64,000 bases of DNA from Niabella yanshanensis (lineage in GTDB: Bacteria; Bacteroidota; Bacteroidia; Chitinophagales; Chitinophagaceae), in the NCBI RefSeq assembly GCF_034424215.1, contig NZ_CP139960.1, positions 2,294,001 through 2,358,000 of the forward strand, given 5' to 3'. Shown here piece by piece: positions 17,367-26,416 of this stretch. Position 1 is the first letter of the stretch. The number at the start of each line of letters is the position of its first letter. A model generated the notes under the pieces. It had not been told where the DNA came from. It worked only from the letters and a program-made list of their open reading frames with translations, and did no database searches. The position numbers and the translations under genes are program-made.

Positions 17367-18131
17367 TTATCGTCCCATCCAGCCACCATCTACAACCAGG
17401 ATCTCTCCATTTACATAGTTACTGGCCTGCGACGCCAGGAAGACAGCAGGACCGGCAAAGTCTTCAGGAGTTCCCCATCTGCCTGCGGGGATACGACTTA
17501 AGATAGATTGACTACGATCCGGATCGTCGCGTAATGCCTGTGTATTGTCAGTAGCAATATAGCCTGGTGCAATACCATTTACATTAACGCCTTTGGAAGC
17601 CCATTCGTTGGACATGGCCTTGATAACACTGGCCAACGCCCCCTTGCTTGCAGCATAGCCAGGAACCGTAATACCCCCCTGAAACGTCAATAATGAGCAG
17701 GTAAAGATAATTTTACCACTCCCCTGCTCAATCATTTTCCGGCCAAACTCGCGAGCCAGGATAAAAGGCGTGTCCAGGTTGATGGCTAATACATTATCCC
17801 ACCACTCATCCGGGTGTTCCGCAACCGGCTTGCGCATGATGGTACCGGCATTGTTTACCAATATATCGATACGCTCGTTTTCGCTCTGCACTTTTTTAAT
17901 GAAAGCATATACGCTGTCCCTGTCAGAAGCATCGAGCTTGTAAAATTTAAAGCTGCGTCCAAGGGCTGTAACCTGTCGTTCAATTTCAGAACCTGCTTCA
18001 ACTGTTCTGGAAGCAACAATAATATCAGCGCCAGCCTGCGCGAGGCCTAAAGCCATACCAGCCCCGATGCCTTTATTACCACCTGTTACCAACGCCGTTT
18101 TACCGGATAGATCGAAGAAATTTAAGCTCAT
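17367..18131 (-). CDS. kduD: 2-deoxy-D-gluconate 3-dehydrogenase / DKII reductase (SDR)
   Basis: A 254-residue classical short-chain dehydrogenase with GGNKGIG at 17-23, NNAG near 93-96, Ser146 and Tyr159-xxx-Lys163. KduD reduces 2,5-diketo-3-deoxygluconate to KDG with NADH. Assignment rests on high overall likeness (LFDLSGKTALVTGG..., YIATDNTQALRDD) and the kduI neighbour. It is 79 bases upstream of kduI with a structured element in the gap. Confidence 0.9.
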   Translation of the reverse strand: MSLNFFDLSGKTALVTGGNKGIGAGMALGLAQAGADIIVASRTVEAGSEIERQVTALGRSFKFYKLDASDRDSVYAFIKKVQSENERIDILVNNAGTIMRKPVAEHPDEWWDNVLAINLDTPFILAREFGRKMIEQGSGKIIFTCSLLTFQGGITVPGYAASKGALASVIKAMSNEWASKGVNVNGIAPGYIATDNTQALRDDPDRSQSILSRIPAGRWGTPEDFAGPAVFLASQASNYVNGEILVVDGGWMGR

Positions 18132-18177
18132 TTATTTTGTTTTGAGAAGAGCGGCAATCGCCATTCCGCCGAAGCTA

Positions 18178-19590
18178 CTATTTTAATTGTAAGTTGAAAT
18201 AATTGTTGGCATTATTGAAACAGATATCCTGAATAACCTGACCAATCCATTCCATATTTACCGGCAACTCTCCATTTTCTACATCGTTACCAAAAAGGTT
18301 GCACAAAATTCTCCTGAAGTATTCATGCCTTGGGAAAGACAGGAAGCTTCTCGAATCTGTTAACATGCCCACAAACTTACTAAGCAATCCCATATTGGAT
18401 AAAGCATTCATTTGTCTGATCATGCCATCTTTCTGATCGAGGAACCACCAGCCCGATCCCCACTGAATTTTACCAGGAGCAGAGCCGTCGTTGAAGTTGC
18501 CGATCATGGTAGCCATGAGCTCATTATCAGCAGGATTCAGGTTGTATAAAATAGTTTTGGTAAGCTTGTCCCTATCTATCAGGCCACCCAGGAATTTGGA
18601 AATAGCCCGTGCCTGCGGGAAGTCGCCGATAGAATCCCAGCCCGTATCCGGTCCTAATTCGCGCATAGCTTTTAAATTATTGTTCCTGATAGCGCCCAGG
18701 TGGAATTGCTGTACCCAGCCTTTTTCATGATCCCACTCTGCAAAATATACCAGCATGGCCGAACGGAACTTATTTTGTTCTTCCATATTCAGTTCATGGC
18801 CTCCATATACTTTATCGAAGATCTCGTGAATTTCATGCTCGGTGTAATCTTCCGCGTAGATCTGCTCTAATCCATGATCGGATACCGAACAGCCCATGGT
18901 TGCAAAAAAATCGTGACGCTTTTTTAGCGCATCCAGGAAATCTTTAAAGAAGACAATATGTACGCCGGAAGCGGCTTCCAGTTTTTTTGTATAGGTAACG
19001 AAGTTAGCCGCATTGGCTACGTTCATTGCATTGTCTGGTCTCCAGGCAGGAATAATCGGAATTTCAAAGCCGTCGTCTTTCACTTTTTGATGATGCTCTA
19101 ACGAATCAACAGGATCATCGGTAGTACAAACCGTTTTTACATTCATTTTCCGTAAAAGATTCCTTACGCTGTATTCGGGCGTTTGCAACTTTGCAGTACA
19201 TTCATCATATATCTTACGCGCTGTTGAAGCATCCAGGATATCATGCACATCAAAGTAGCGCTGCAACTCCATATGCGTCCAATGGTATAAAGGATTGCGC
19301 ATCGTATAAGGTACCGTCTCTGCCCACTTTTCAAATTTTTCGTAATCACTTTTATTACCTGTGCAATAAGCTTCGTCTACACCATTCGTACGCATCGCAC
19401 GCCATTTATAATGATCGCCATACAGCCAGATCTGTGTAAGATTTTCAAATTGCTTATCGTTTGCTATCTGGTCCGGAGGAAGATGACAATGATAATCGAT
19501 AATGGGCATTTGCTTCGCATACTCATGATAGAGTGTTTGCGCCGTTTTAGTTTCCAGTAAAAAATTCTCGTCTAAAAATTGTTTTGCCAT
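18178..19590 (-). CDS. uxaC: Uronate isomerase
   Basis: A 470-residue amidohydrolase-superfamily enzyme that converts galacturonate to tagaturonate (and glucuronate to fructuronate). The metal-binding HxH is His34/His36 in IDYHCHLPP, and GMLTDSRSFLSFPRHEYFRR near 410-430 is a UxaC signature. It is the entry enzyme for free uronates released by polygalacturonase. A 161-base gap upstream holds a 16-bp palindrome (19729-19744), so an internal promoter is possible here. Confidence 0.95.
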   Translation of the reverse strand: MAKQFLDENFLLETKTAQTLYHEYAKQMPIIDYHCHLPPDQIANDKQFENLTQIWLYGDHYKWRAMRTNGVDEAYCTGNKSDYEKFEKWAETVPYTMRNPLYHWTHMELQRYFDVHDILDASTARKIYDECTAKLQTPEYSVRNLLRKMNVKTVCTTDDPVDSLEHHQKVKDDGFEIPIIPAWRPDNAMNVANAANFVTYTKKLEAASGVHIVFFKDFLDALKKRHDFFATMGCSVSDHGLEQIYAEDYTEHEIHEIFDKVYGGHELNMEEQNKFRSAMLVYFAEWDHEKGWVQQFHLGAIRNNNLKAMRELGPDTGWDSIGDFPQARAISKFLGGLIDRDKLTKTILYNLNPADNELMATMIGNFNDGSAPGKIQWGSGWWFLDQKDGMIRQMNALSNMGLLSKFVGMLTDSRSFLSFPRHEYFRRILCNLFGNDVENGELPVNMEWIGQVIQDICFNNANNYFNLQLK

Positions 19591-19728
19591 ATTGCCTGTG
19601 TCAATTTTTTTTGATTTTACGAATACGCGGAAATATTTTTAATTGATTGCATCGTTTGAAAATATCGCGGAACCTGAAAAATAATTAGAAAATCTTGATT
19701 ACTTTTAAGCGATCCTGCATATATCAAT

Positions 19729-19744
19729 ATTCAAACGTTTGAAT
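19729..19744. promoter_or_regulatory. 16-bp perfect palindrome, candidate LacI-family operator
   Basis: ATTCAAACGTTTGAAT is a perfect palindrome with the central CG and AAACGTTT core typical of LacI-family sites. It lies between uxaA and uxaC, 139 bases upstream of the uxaC start. No regulator gene lies in the window. Confidence 0.55.
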
Positions 19745-19751
19745 TAAAAAA

Positions 19752-21395
19752 CTATAAACTAACTCCACGTTTCCACGGAATAAAATCATCCTGGTTTAGT
19801 AATACCGCTTTAGGAATTACGTCGCCACTTGCTGCTTTGATACAATACTCCAGGATATCTTCACCCATTTCCTCAATTGTCTTCTCCCCTTCTACCACTG
19901 GTCCACAGTTGATATCGATGATATCATTCATTCTTTTAGTCAATATATTGTTCGTTGACACCTTAATAGTAGGACAAACCGGGTTACCGGTTGGCGTACC
20001 CAGGCCGGTGGTAAAAAGGATCAAAGTAGCTCCCGATGCCGCTTTACCTGTAGTTGCCTCTACATCATTACCAGGCGTACAAACCAGGCTCAGGCCCGGT
20101 TTAGTGGCTGGTTCTGTATAGTCCAACACATCTACTACCGGTGAGGTACCGCCCTTTTTAGCCGCACCTGTACTTTTGATCGCATCGGTGATAAGGCCAT
20201 CCTTTATATTGCCCGGTGAAGGGTTCATATAAAAACCGGATCCTACCGCCTCTGCCTGGCTATTATAAGTAGTCATCAGGTGAATAAACTTCTTTGCTTT
20301 GTCTTCATCAATGGTCCTGTCGATGAGTTGTTGTTCCGCTCCGCAGAGCTCAGGAAATTCGGCCAGTAAAACCTTGCCGCCCAAAGCCGCTAACAAATCG
20401 CTGGTATAGCCAACCGACGGGTTGGCACTGATACCACTGAAACCATCGCTGCCACCACATTTTACTCCTAAAACCAGTTTCGACAGAGGTGCAGGCTGAC
20501 GCTCCATTTTATTCGCTTCGATCAAACCGTTGAAGGTATCTTTAATGGCATCGCTGATCAATTGCTCCTCGCTCTGCGATTGTTGTTGTTCGTATACTAG
20601 TAAGGGCTTATCAAAATCCGGGTTGCGTAATCTGATTTCCTCCAATAATTGTTGGGTCTGCAGGTTTTGGCACCCCAGGCTTAATATGGTAACACCTGCT
20701 ACATTTGGATGATCGGCGTAGGCTGCCAGTAATTTCCCTAAAACACCGGCATCCTGACGTGTACCACCGCAACCTCCCTGGTGATTTAAAAACTTAATAC
20801 CATCAATGTTTTTAAATACCCTGTCGTTAGGGGTTGTTGGTGCAGCAGGCGCCAGATCCAGTGAGCCAATATCTTCTCCGTGCTTATACGCCTCTACCAG
20901 ATGATGCGCATATCTCTTATACTTATCAGTAACGGCATAACCCAGTTCGTTGTGAAGCGCTTCACGGATCACATCCAGGTTACGGTTTTCACAAAATACG
21001 GTTGGCATAAACAGCCAGTAATTGGCCGTTCCCACGCGTCCGTCTTTACGATGATAGCCGTTAAAAGTCCGGCCTTCGAATTTAGACACATCAGGAGGCG
21101 TCCATTGATAATGATAAGGGCGATATTCGAAAGGATCAGCGGCATGTCTTGTGTTTTCCGTATTCATTACCCCACCTCTCGGGATAAAGTTTTGTGCTTT
21201 ACCCACTAATACTCCATACATAATGATCTCATCTCCCGCCTGCATATCATTTGTAAAAAACTTATGCTTCGCATTCACATCATCCTGCAATACGAAATCC
21301 TCTCCTTTATATTGAACCGTTTGTCCCTTCTTGAGGTCTTTCAATGCAACGATCACATTATCGTCAGGGTGTACCTTTAAAACTAATTCAGCCAT
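19752..21395 (-). CDS. UxaA-family altronate dehydratase, divergent paralogue
   Basis: A 547-residue UxaA-family dehydratase with an N-terminal SAF-like segment (about 1-80), then the catalytic region with VKCGGSDGFSGISANPSVGY and the C-terminal STNNILTKRMNDIIDINCGPV. Where classical UxaA has YGCSQLGDD, this copy has NHQGGCGGTRQD, so it is not a simple duplicate of its neighbour. Family members act on altronate or galactarate; altronate, or another sugar acid from pectin, is the likely substrate. It starts 12 bases after the second UxaA gene. Confidence 0.82.
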   Translation of the reverse strand: MAELVLKVHPDDNVIVALKDLKKGQTVQYKGEDFVLQDDVNAKHKFFTNDMQAGDEIIMYGVLVGKAQNFIPRGGVMNTENTRHAADPFEYRPYHYQWTPPDVSKFEGRTFNGYHRKDGRVGTANYWLFMPTVFCENRNLDVIREALHNELGYAVTDKYKRYAHHLVEAYKHGEDIGSLDLAPAAPTTPNDRVFKNIDGIKFLNHQGGCGGTRQDAGVLGKLLAAYADHPNVAGVTILSLGCQNLQTQQLLEEIRLRNPDFDKPLLVYEQQQSQSEEQLISDAIKDTFNGLIEANKMERQPAPLSKLVLGVKCGGSDGFSGISANPSVGYTSDLLAALGGKVLLAEFPELCGAEQQLIDRTIDEDKAKKFIHLMTTYNSQAEAVGSGFYMNPSPGNIKDGLITDAIKSTGAAKKGGTSPVVDVLDYTEPATKPGLSLVCTPGNDVEATTGKAASGATLILFTTGLGTPTGNPVCPTIKVSTNNILTKRMNDIIDINCGPVVEGEKTIEEMGEDILEYCIKAASGDVIPKAVLLNQDDFIPWKRGVSL

Positions 21396-21407
21396 GGCAA
21401 TATTTTT

Positions 21408-22895
21408 TTACAATGTTACACCCATTTTAAATATCGCGATTTCCTTAAATCCTGTAAGCTCATGTTTTAACTGTTTGCCACTGGCTACTTCTACGATAAA
21501 ATCAGCAAATTCCTGTGTCACTTCGTCCTTATCTCTGCCTTCCAGCAAAACGCCGGCGTTAAAATCGATCCAGTTTTTCTTAAAATCGAACAAACGGGTG
21601 TTCGTAGAAATCTTCATAGTTGGAACAAAACTGCCAAACGGCGTACCACGACCTGTCGTAAATAATACGATCTGGCAACCCGATAGAGCCAGGGCTGTAG
21701 AAGCGACCAGGTCGTTACCTGGCGCATTCAACAGGTTGAGTCCTTTTACTTTCACAGGCTCTGCATAATCCAATACTGCTACTACCTCAGAGTTACCGCC
21801 TTTTTGCGTGCAGCCTAAAGATTTATCTTCCAGGGTGCTGATTCCGCCTTTTTTATTACCCGGTGACGGGTTCTCATAAATAGGCTGATCGTGCTTGCGG
21901 AAATAAGTTTTAAAATTATTGATCAATGCTACAGTGTCGTCGAATACCTGCTCGGTAGTGCAGCGATTCATTAAAATAGTTTCTGCGCCAAACATCTCGG
22001 GCACTTCAGTAAGAATGGTAGTTCCACCCTGTGCAATTAACCAATCGGAAAAACGACCCACCAGCGGATTGGCCGTGATACCGCTGAAACCGTCGCTACC
22101 ACCGCATTTCAGGCCTACTTTCAAAAGAGATAATGGCAGATCTTCACGTTTGTCAGCCCTCATTTTCTCTACCAGCTCGCTCATCATTTCAAAGCCCGCT
22201 TCTACTTCATCAGCTACGTCCTGGGAGATCACAAATTTCACACGATCTTCATCGAAAGTGCCCATTGCTAATTTAAACTCATTTTGCTGGTTGTTTTCGC
22301 AGCCCAGGCTCATTACGAGTACACCACCAGCATTAGGATGCTTAGCCAAAGCCACCAATGCGTTTTTGGTATTCTCATGGTCATCCCCTAATTGAGAGCA
22401 ACCATAATTATGAGAGAATACGCGGATATCATCGATATGACTCACATCCAACTCATTTTTAATACGGTTGATGATGGCCTGTGCCTGCCCGTTTACGCAC
22501 CCTACAGTAGGTACAATCCACAGCTCATTTCTGATTCCTGCTTCGCCATTGTAACGCTTATATCCTTTAAAAGTCAGATTGCTTTGAGGGATATCCAGTT
22601 TGGCCCCTACCGGGTTATATTGGTATTCGAGATTATCGTGTAGGTTGGTTTTTACATTGTGTGTATGCACGTGCTCACCTGTTGCGATGTCAGACACTGC
22701 ATGACCAATAGGATAACCGTACTTGATGATATCTTCACCTTCAGCAATTGGCCTGATAGCAAACTTGTGACCTGTTTCAATTGCATTCTTCGCAATGACA
22801 GCCTCTCCGTTTATAGCGAGTAAATCCCCTTCTGCAATAGCATCAATAGCTACGCAAACATTATCATGGGGGTGTATTTGCAGATATTTTTCCAT
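21408..22895 (-). CDS. uxaA: Altronate dehydratase
   Basis: A 495-residue enzyme that dehydrates D-altronate to KDG. It resembles E. coli UxaA along its whole length: KYLQIHPHDNVCVAID at the N-terminus, GIRNELWIVPTVGCVNG near 125-140, YGCSQLGDDHENT near 180, GLKCGGSDGFSGITANP near 275 and the C-terminus ELAIFKMGVTL-like ending. Start ATG 22895 is preferred; the open frame continues 14 codons upstream from a TTG. It follows uxaB by 56 bases. Confidence 0.93.
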   Translation of the reverse strand: MEKYLQIHPHDNVCVAIDAIAEGDLLAINGEAVIAKNAIETGHKFAIRPIAEGEDIIKYGYPIGHAVSDIATGEHVHTHNVKTNLHDNLEYQYNPVGAKLDIPQSNLTFKGYKRYNGEAGIRNELWIVPTVGCVNGQAQAIINRIKNELDVSHIDDIRVFSHNYGCSQLGDDHENTKNALVALAKHPNAGGVLVMSLGCENNQQNEFKLAMGTFDEDRVKFVISQDVADEVEAGFEMMSELVEKMRADKREDLPLSLLKVGLKCGGSDGFSGITANPLVGRFSDWLIAQGGTTILTEVPEMFGAETILMNRCTTEQVFDDTVALINNFKTYFRKHDQPIYENPSPGNKKGGISTLEDKSLGCTQKGGNSEVVAVLDYAEPVKVKGLNLLNAPGNDLVASTALALSGCQIVLFTTGRGTPFGSFVPTMKISTNTRLFDFKKNWIDFNAGVLLEGRDKDEVTQEFADFIVEVASGKQLKHELTGFKEIAIFKMGVTL

Positions 22896-22951
22896 TTCCG
22901 AATGTTTCCTTTTTTTGATTGTTTTCCGGGAGATCAACTGCTGTTGATTAT

Positions 22952-24391
22952 TTATTGCAGCAAGTCTGTAACCGCTGCTTTCATTCCTTTACTTAAAATT
23001 GTTTCCACTAAAGCAGCCACTTCATCAGTAAAACCCGGCAAATTTTTTAATGGCGCTGTCCATATTTTATCGTTGCTAATAATACCGTTCACCCATCCTT
23101 TAATATCTTCCTTGTTGAAGGTAGATTGAATAAATTGAACAAATTCAGGGGTATCATTGGGTGTAAAGCTTACTTCAGACTGACCGCTGTATAATACCAA
23201 CAATGCCGCTAACGAGAAAGTTGTCAATTTAGCCTGCTTGCCCAGTTTGTTGTAGTTATCTGCTACTGTGGGGAAGTCACGGGTTTCCCATTTAGACAGT
23301 GAGTTTAAAGAGATATCTTTCAGGTAGTGCTTCAGATAAGGATTATAAAAACGCTCCAGGATCTTAGCTGCAAAAGCTTTCAGCTCTTCAGGATCTTCTC
23401 CAATACCTGGCAATACTTCTTCAGCCACCATGCGGTTAATGAATTGCTCTACCTCCGGTGTGTTGAAAGCATCCATCACTGTCTCACAACCCAACTGTAA
23501 AGCAACAGGTACCATTGCAGTATGTGCACCATTCAATACCCTAACCTTCTTCGCTCTGAACGGGCGGATATCATCCATAAACAACACGTTTAAACCGGCT
23601 TTATCCAACGGCAATTTTTCTTTGATACTGCTGTCGCCGCCAATCGCCCAAACGTGAAAGTACTCTCCTTTTACCACCAGGTTATCTTCAAAACCGATTT
23701 CTTCCTGAATCTCTTTAATAGTTTCTTTAGGAAAGCCAGGAACAATACGGTCAACCAATGTATCGTAAAAATGATTGGCTGTTTTTACCCAGTTAATAAA
23801 GGCATCTCCCAGGTTATTGGCCTGTGCGTGTTTGATAACAAATTCTCTCAATGTAGATCCATTATCTTCAATCAGTTCGCAGCAAACAATTTGTAAGCCC
23901 TTTGCGGCGTCTCCATTAAATTTCTGAAAACGCTTATGCAACAAAGCCGTCATTTTTGCCGGGAAAGATTTAGGTGGTTCTGCATTCAGGTCATCGCCTT
24001 CTTCATAGCGGATACCGGCTTCAGTGGTATTAGAGAAGATGAGCTCTAATCCCTCATTTAAAAACAACTCCTCGTATTTCTTATACTCTGTGTAAGGATT
24101 GATAATATCTGTGATCGATTTGATTAAAGCCACTTCCTTTACCGGTTGCTTATCCTTAATCCCCTCCAGATACACATGGTACAAATTATCCTGTTTTTCG
24201 AAAATCTGCTTTACCACTTCACCTCCTCCGATCGGTTGAACCAGGGCAATACCATGATCCATAATGCCATCATTATTAGCTTTGTCTATCATCCAGTCTA
24301 CAAAAGCTCTAAGGAAATTTCCTTCACCGAATTGCATAATCTTAACCGGGTATACCGGCTTTTCCACAGTGGTTTTATTTAACGGTTTCAT
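22952..24391 (-). CDS. uxaB: Tagaturonate reductase (altronate oxidoreductase)
   Basis: A 479-residue mannitol-dehydrogenase-family enzyme that reduces tagaturonate to altronate with NADH. The nucleotide-binding start IMQFGEGNFLRAFVDWMID spans about 19-37 and the catalytic stretch KVRVLNGAHTAMVPVALQLG about 287-306 holds the conserved Lys, Asn and His. It bridges UxaC and UxaA in the galacturonate route. Its upstream gap has a repeated 12-mer (24400-24432). Confidence 0.93.
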   Translation of the reverse strand: MKPLNKTTVEKPVYPVKIMQFGEGNFLRAFVDWMIDKANNDGIMDHGIALVQPIGGGEVVKQIFEKQDNLYHVYLEGIKDKQPVKEVALIKSITDIINPYTEYKKYEELFLNEGLELIFSNTTEAGIRYEEGDDLNAEPPKSFPAKMTALLHKRFQKFNGDAAKGLQIVCCELIEDNGSTLREFVIKHAQANNLGDAFINWVKTANHFYDTLVDRIVPGFPKETIKEIQEEIGFEDNLVVKGEYFHVWAIGGDSSIKEKLPLDKAGLNVLFMDDIRPFRAKKVRVLNGAHTAMVPVALQLGCETVMDAFNTPEVEQFINRMVAEEVLPGIGEDPEELKAFAAKILERFYNPYLKHYLKDISLNSLSKWETRDFPTVADNYNKLGKQAKLTTFSLAALLVLYSGQSEVSFTPNDTPEFVQFIQSTFNKEDIKGWVNGIISNDKIWTAPLKNLPGFTDEVAALVETILSKGMKAAVTDLLQ

Positions 24392-24399
24392 ATTCTATT

Positions 24400-24432
24400 T
24401 AGTATTCAGATTTTAGATAGTAGTATTCAGAT
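24400..24432. repeat. 12-bp direct repeat upstream of uxaB
   Basis: TAGTATTCAGAT occurs at 24400-24411 and 24421-24432 in the 73-base gap between uxaB and the GH105 gene. A low-complexity intergenic array of the same general style as others in this window, or a direct-repeat protein site. Confidence 0.45.
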
Positions 24433-24464
24433 GCGGGTACGATCTGTCAAACATAGTAGTTCGG

Positions 24465-26369
24465 CTATTTGCTGTTGTTTAACACCCATTTAACCAGGTC
24501 GCTCGCTGCATTGAAATTCTCGTATTTGGCTGGCAATTTTCTGCCGTCTACATATTCATTATAGATCCAGGGATCACCCAGTACAAACACTTTCCCCTTA
24601 CCCAATTGAGCAACTGCCATTACATCAAAGTCTTTTGTTTTAACGATTGCTTTTGCCGGTGCTTTAACAGTCAATGAACTGATTTCTTTTATATATAAAG
24701 ATTGTCCCGCTTTGAATATCGGATTACCTGCTTCCGTCTTTACTTCGCCCTGCTCATAGTTATTTCCTTTCACCATTAACTGATCATCGCCATTGAAGCG
24801 TACCCCAAATTTTTCGGCCAGCAGGTTGATATGCACCTGTTCTGCATTTACTGAGTTGTTACCTAATAAAACCAGAACACCACCCGCTTTCACCCAGTTG
24901 GCGATCGTAGTAGCATAAGCTTGGGTCATATAATTAGGCTTTGCTGTTTCTTTCTCTGTATCTGCATCTACAATAATGTATGCAGAGGCTTTTGAAAGAT
25001 TAGAAACAGTAGGCGCTGCTTTCAAGGTCTGCAGTTTTGCGCCATATTGCTCAAATAAGTTTCCTAAAAACTGGTATCCGTTGTTGTCACGTTCTTCCCA
25101 AATATAGTGAAATGGGATCTGCGTGCCGGAAGGGCCCTTCTGCCACTCGTTATTAAAGAAGTTGTCCAATACTATCGCCTTACCTTTTCCGGTTGCCAGT
25201 TTAGGCATCATCTCAATTTCGTTAGCTGCCATTATGAATGCGCCCATTCCTTTAGGGTCATTTTTGATCACTTTTTCACGCATATAATAGTCGAAACTAC
25301 CATCCCGGTAAGGCTTGCCGCCCAGGCCAGAAACAGAAACTGTTCCTTCCAGGTTCGTAAACCCGTCTTTATCTTTTGTCAATTGAAGCCTGGTTAATCC
25401 CTCAAAAGCCTTTTTGGCATTCGCCGCATAGCTGGGCGCGATATAGCCTTTCCTGGCACCTTTCGCCAAAGTATAGGAAAGCATAGCTGTGGCAGACGAC
25501 TCCAGGTAATTAGGTTTCCTGTTAGGCAGGTCTACAATATCGTACCACATACCCGATTTTGCATCCTGTACTTTTACTACAGCTGTAGCAAAACGCTTTA
25601 AGATGTTAATGATCTGCTGACGGCCGGGGTGATTTGCTGGAAAATAATCCAGGGCATCTACCATAGCCACACCATACCAACCCAAAGCGCGCGCCCAGAA
25701 ATGAGGAGACTTACCCGTCTTTTTATCCGCCCACTGTTGCACTCTTGACTCATCATAACCATGATATAACAGCCCCGTTCCAGGATCGCGGCTGTTTTTT
25801 TCCATCAGCACAAATTGTTTTGCCACATCGTTAAAAACGGTATCCTCACCAAATAGCTGTGCATATTCTGCATAAAAAGGCTGTCCCATATAAAGGCCAT
25901 CCAGCCACATTTGCCAGGGATAAATCTGTTTATGCCAAAATCCACCTTCCTTAGTTCTCGGATGCACTAATAATTGCTTACGTAATAATTGCGCCGCTTT
26001 TTTATACTTCTCTTTACCCGTTACACGGTAAATAGTCAACAATACCTTACCGTTGTTTAAATGATCAATATTGTAATGACCCTGGTCATAATCTTTAATC
26101 GTTCCGTCTTCCCGCACAAAATGGTCCATACTATGCTCAATATATTCGAACCACTTCCCATCGCCGGTTGCCTGCCATATGCCCTCAATACCTTTTAATA
26201 TCACTCCCTGGTCATAGCTCCATCTGGCTGCGCGCCCCGGTGTTACACTGAACGAATCAGGCCACATATGCATAGCAGTTAGCGCCATTTGCTGAGAATA
26301 GGGAATGTCCTGTGCCTGCGCCTGCAGCGATAAAAAACTAATAAAAACGTATAATATTTTCTTTATCAT
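24465..26369 (-). CDS. GH105/GH88 unsaturated glycuronyl hydrolase with C-terminal amidotransferase-like domain
   Basis: A 634-residue exported hydrolase. Signal peptide about 1-19 (SLQAQAQ). Residues ~25-410 form the (alpha/alpha)6 barrel of YteR/RhiN-type enzymes (MWLDGLYMGQPFYAEYA near 150, HFWARALGWYGVAMVDALD near 225), which remove unsaturated uronic acid from the ends of pectin fragments. Residues ~440-634 form a second Rossmann-like DUF4350/GATase1-like domain (YIIVDADTE..., WVKAGGVLVLLGNN), a known fusion in Bacteroidota. The product rearranges to the KduI substrate. It lies between polygalacturonase and uxaB. Confidence 0.88.
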   Translation of the reverse strand: MIKKILYVFISFLSLQAQAQDIPYSQQMALTAMHMWPDSFSVTPGRAARWSYDQGVILKGIEGIWQATGDGKWFEYIEHSMDHFVREDGTIKDYDQGHYNIDHLNNGKVLLTIYRVTGKEKYKKAAQLLRKQLLVHPRTKEGGFWHKQIYPWQMWLDGLYMGQPFYAEYAQLFGEDTVFNDVAKQFVLMEKNSRDPGTGLLYHGYDESRVQQWADKKTGKSPHFWARALGWYGVAMVDALDYFPANHPGRQQIINILKRFATAVVKVQDAKSGMWYDIVDLPNRKPNYLESSATAMLSYTLAKGARKGYIAPSYAANAKKAFEGLTRLQLTKDKDGFTNLEGTVSVSGLGGKPYRDGSFDYYMREKVIKNDPKGMGAFIMAANEIEMMPKLATGKGKAIVLDNFFNNEWQKGPSGTQIPFHYIWEERDNNGYQFLGNLFEQYGAKLQTLKAAPTVSNLSKASAYIIVDADTEKETAKPNYMTQAYATTIANWVKAGGVLVLLGNNSVNAEQVHINLLAEKFGVRFNGDDQLMVKGNNYEQGEVKTEAGNPIFKAGQSLYIKEISSLTVKAPAKAIVKTKDFDVMAVAQLGKGKVFVLGDPWIYNEYVDGRKLPAKYENFNAASDLVKWVLNNSK

Positions 26370-26416
26370 TTCGAACCCCGGTTTTTAGTGTTAATGATCA
26401 GGAAATAAGGATTACA

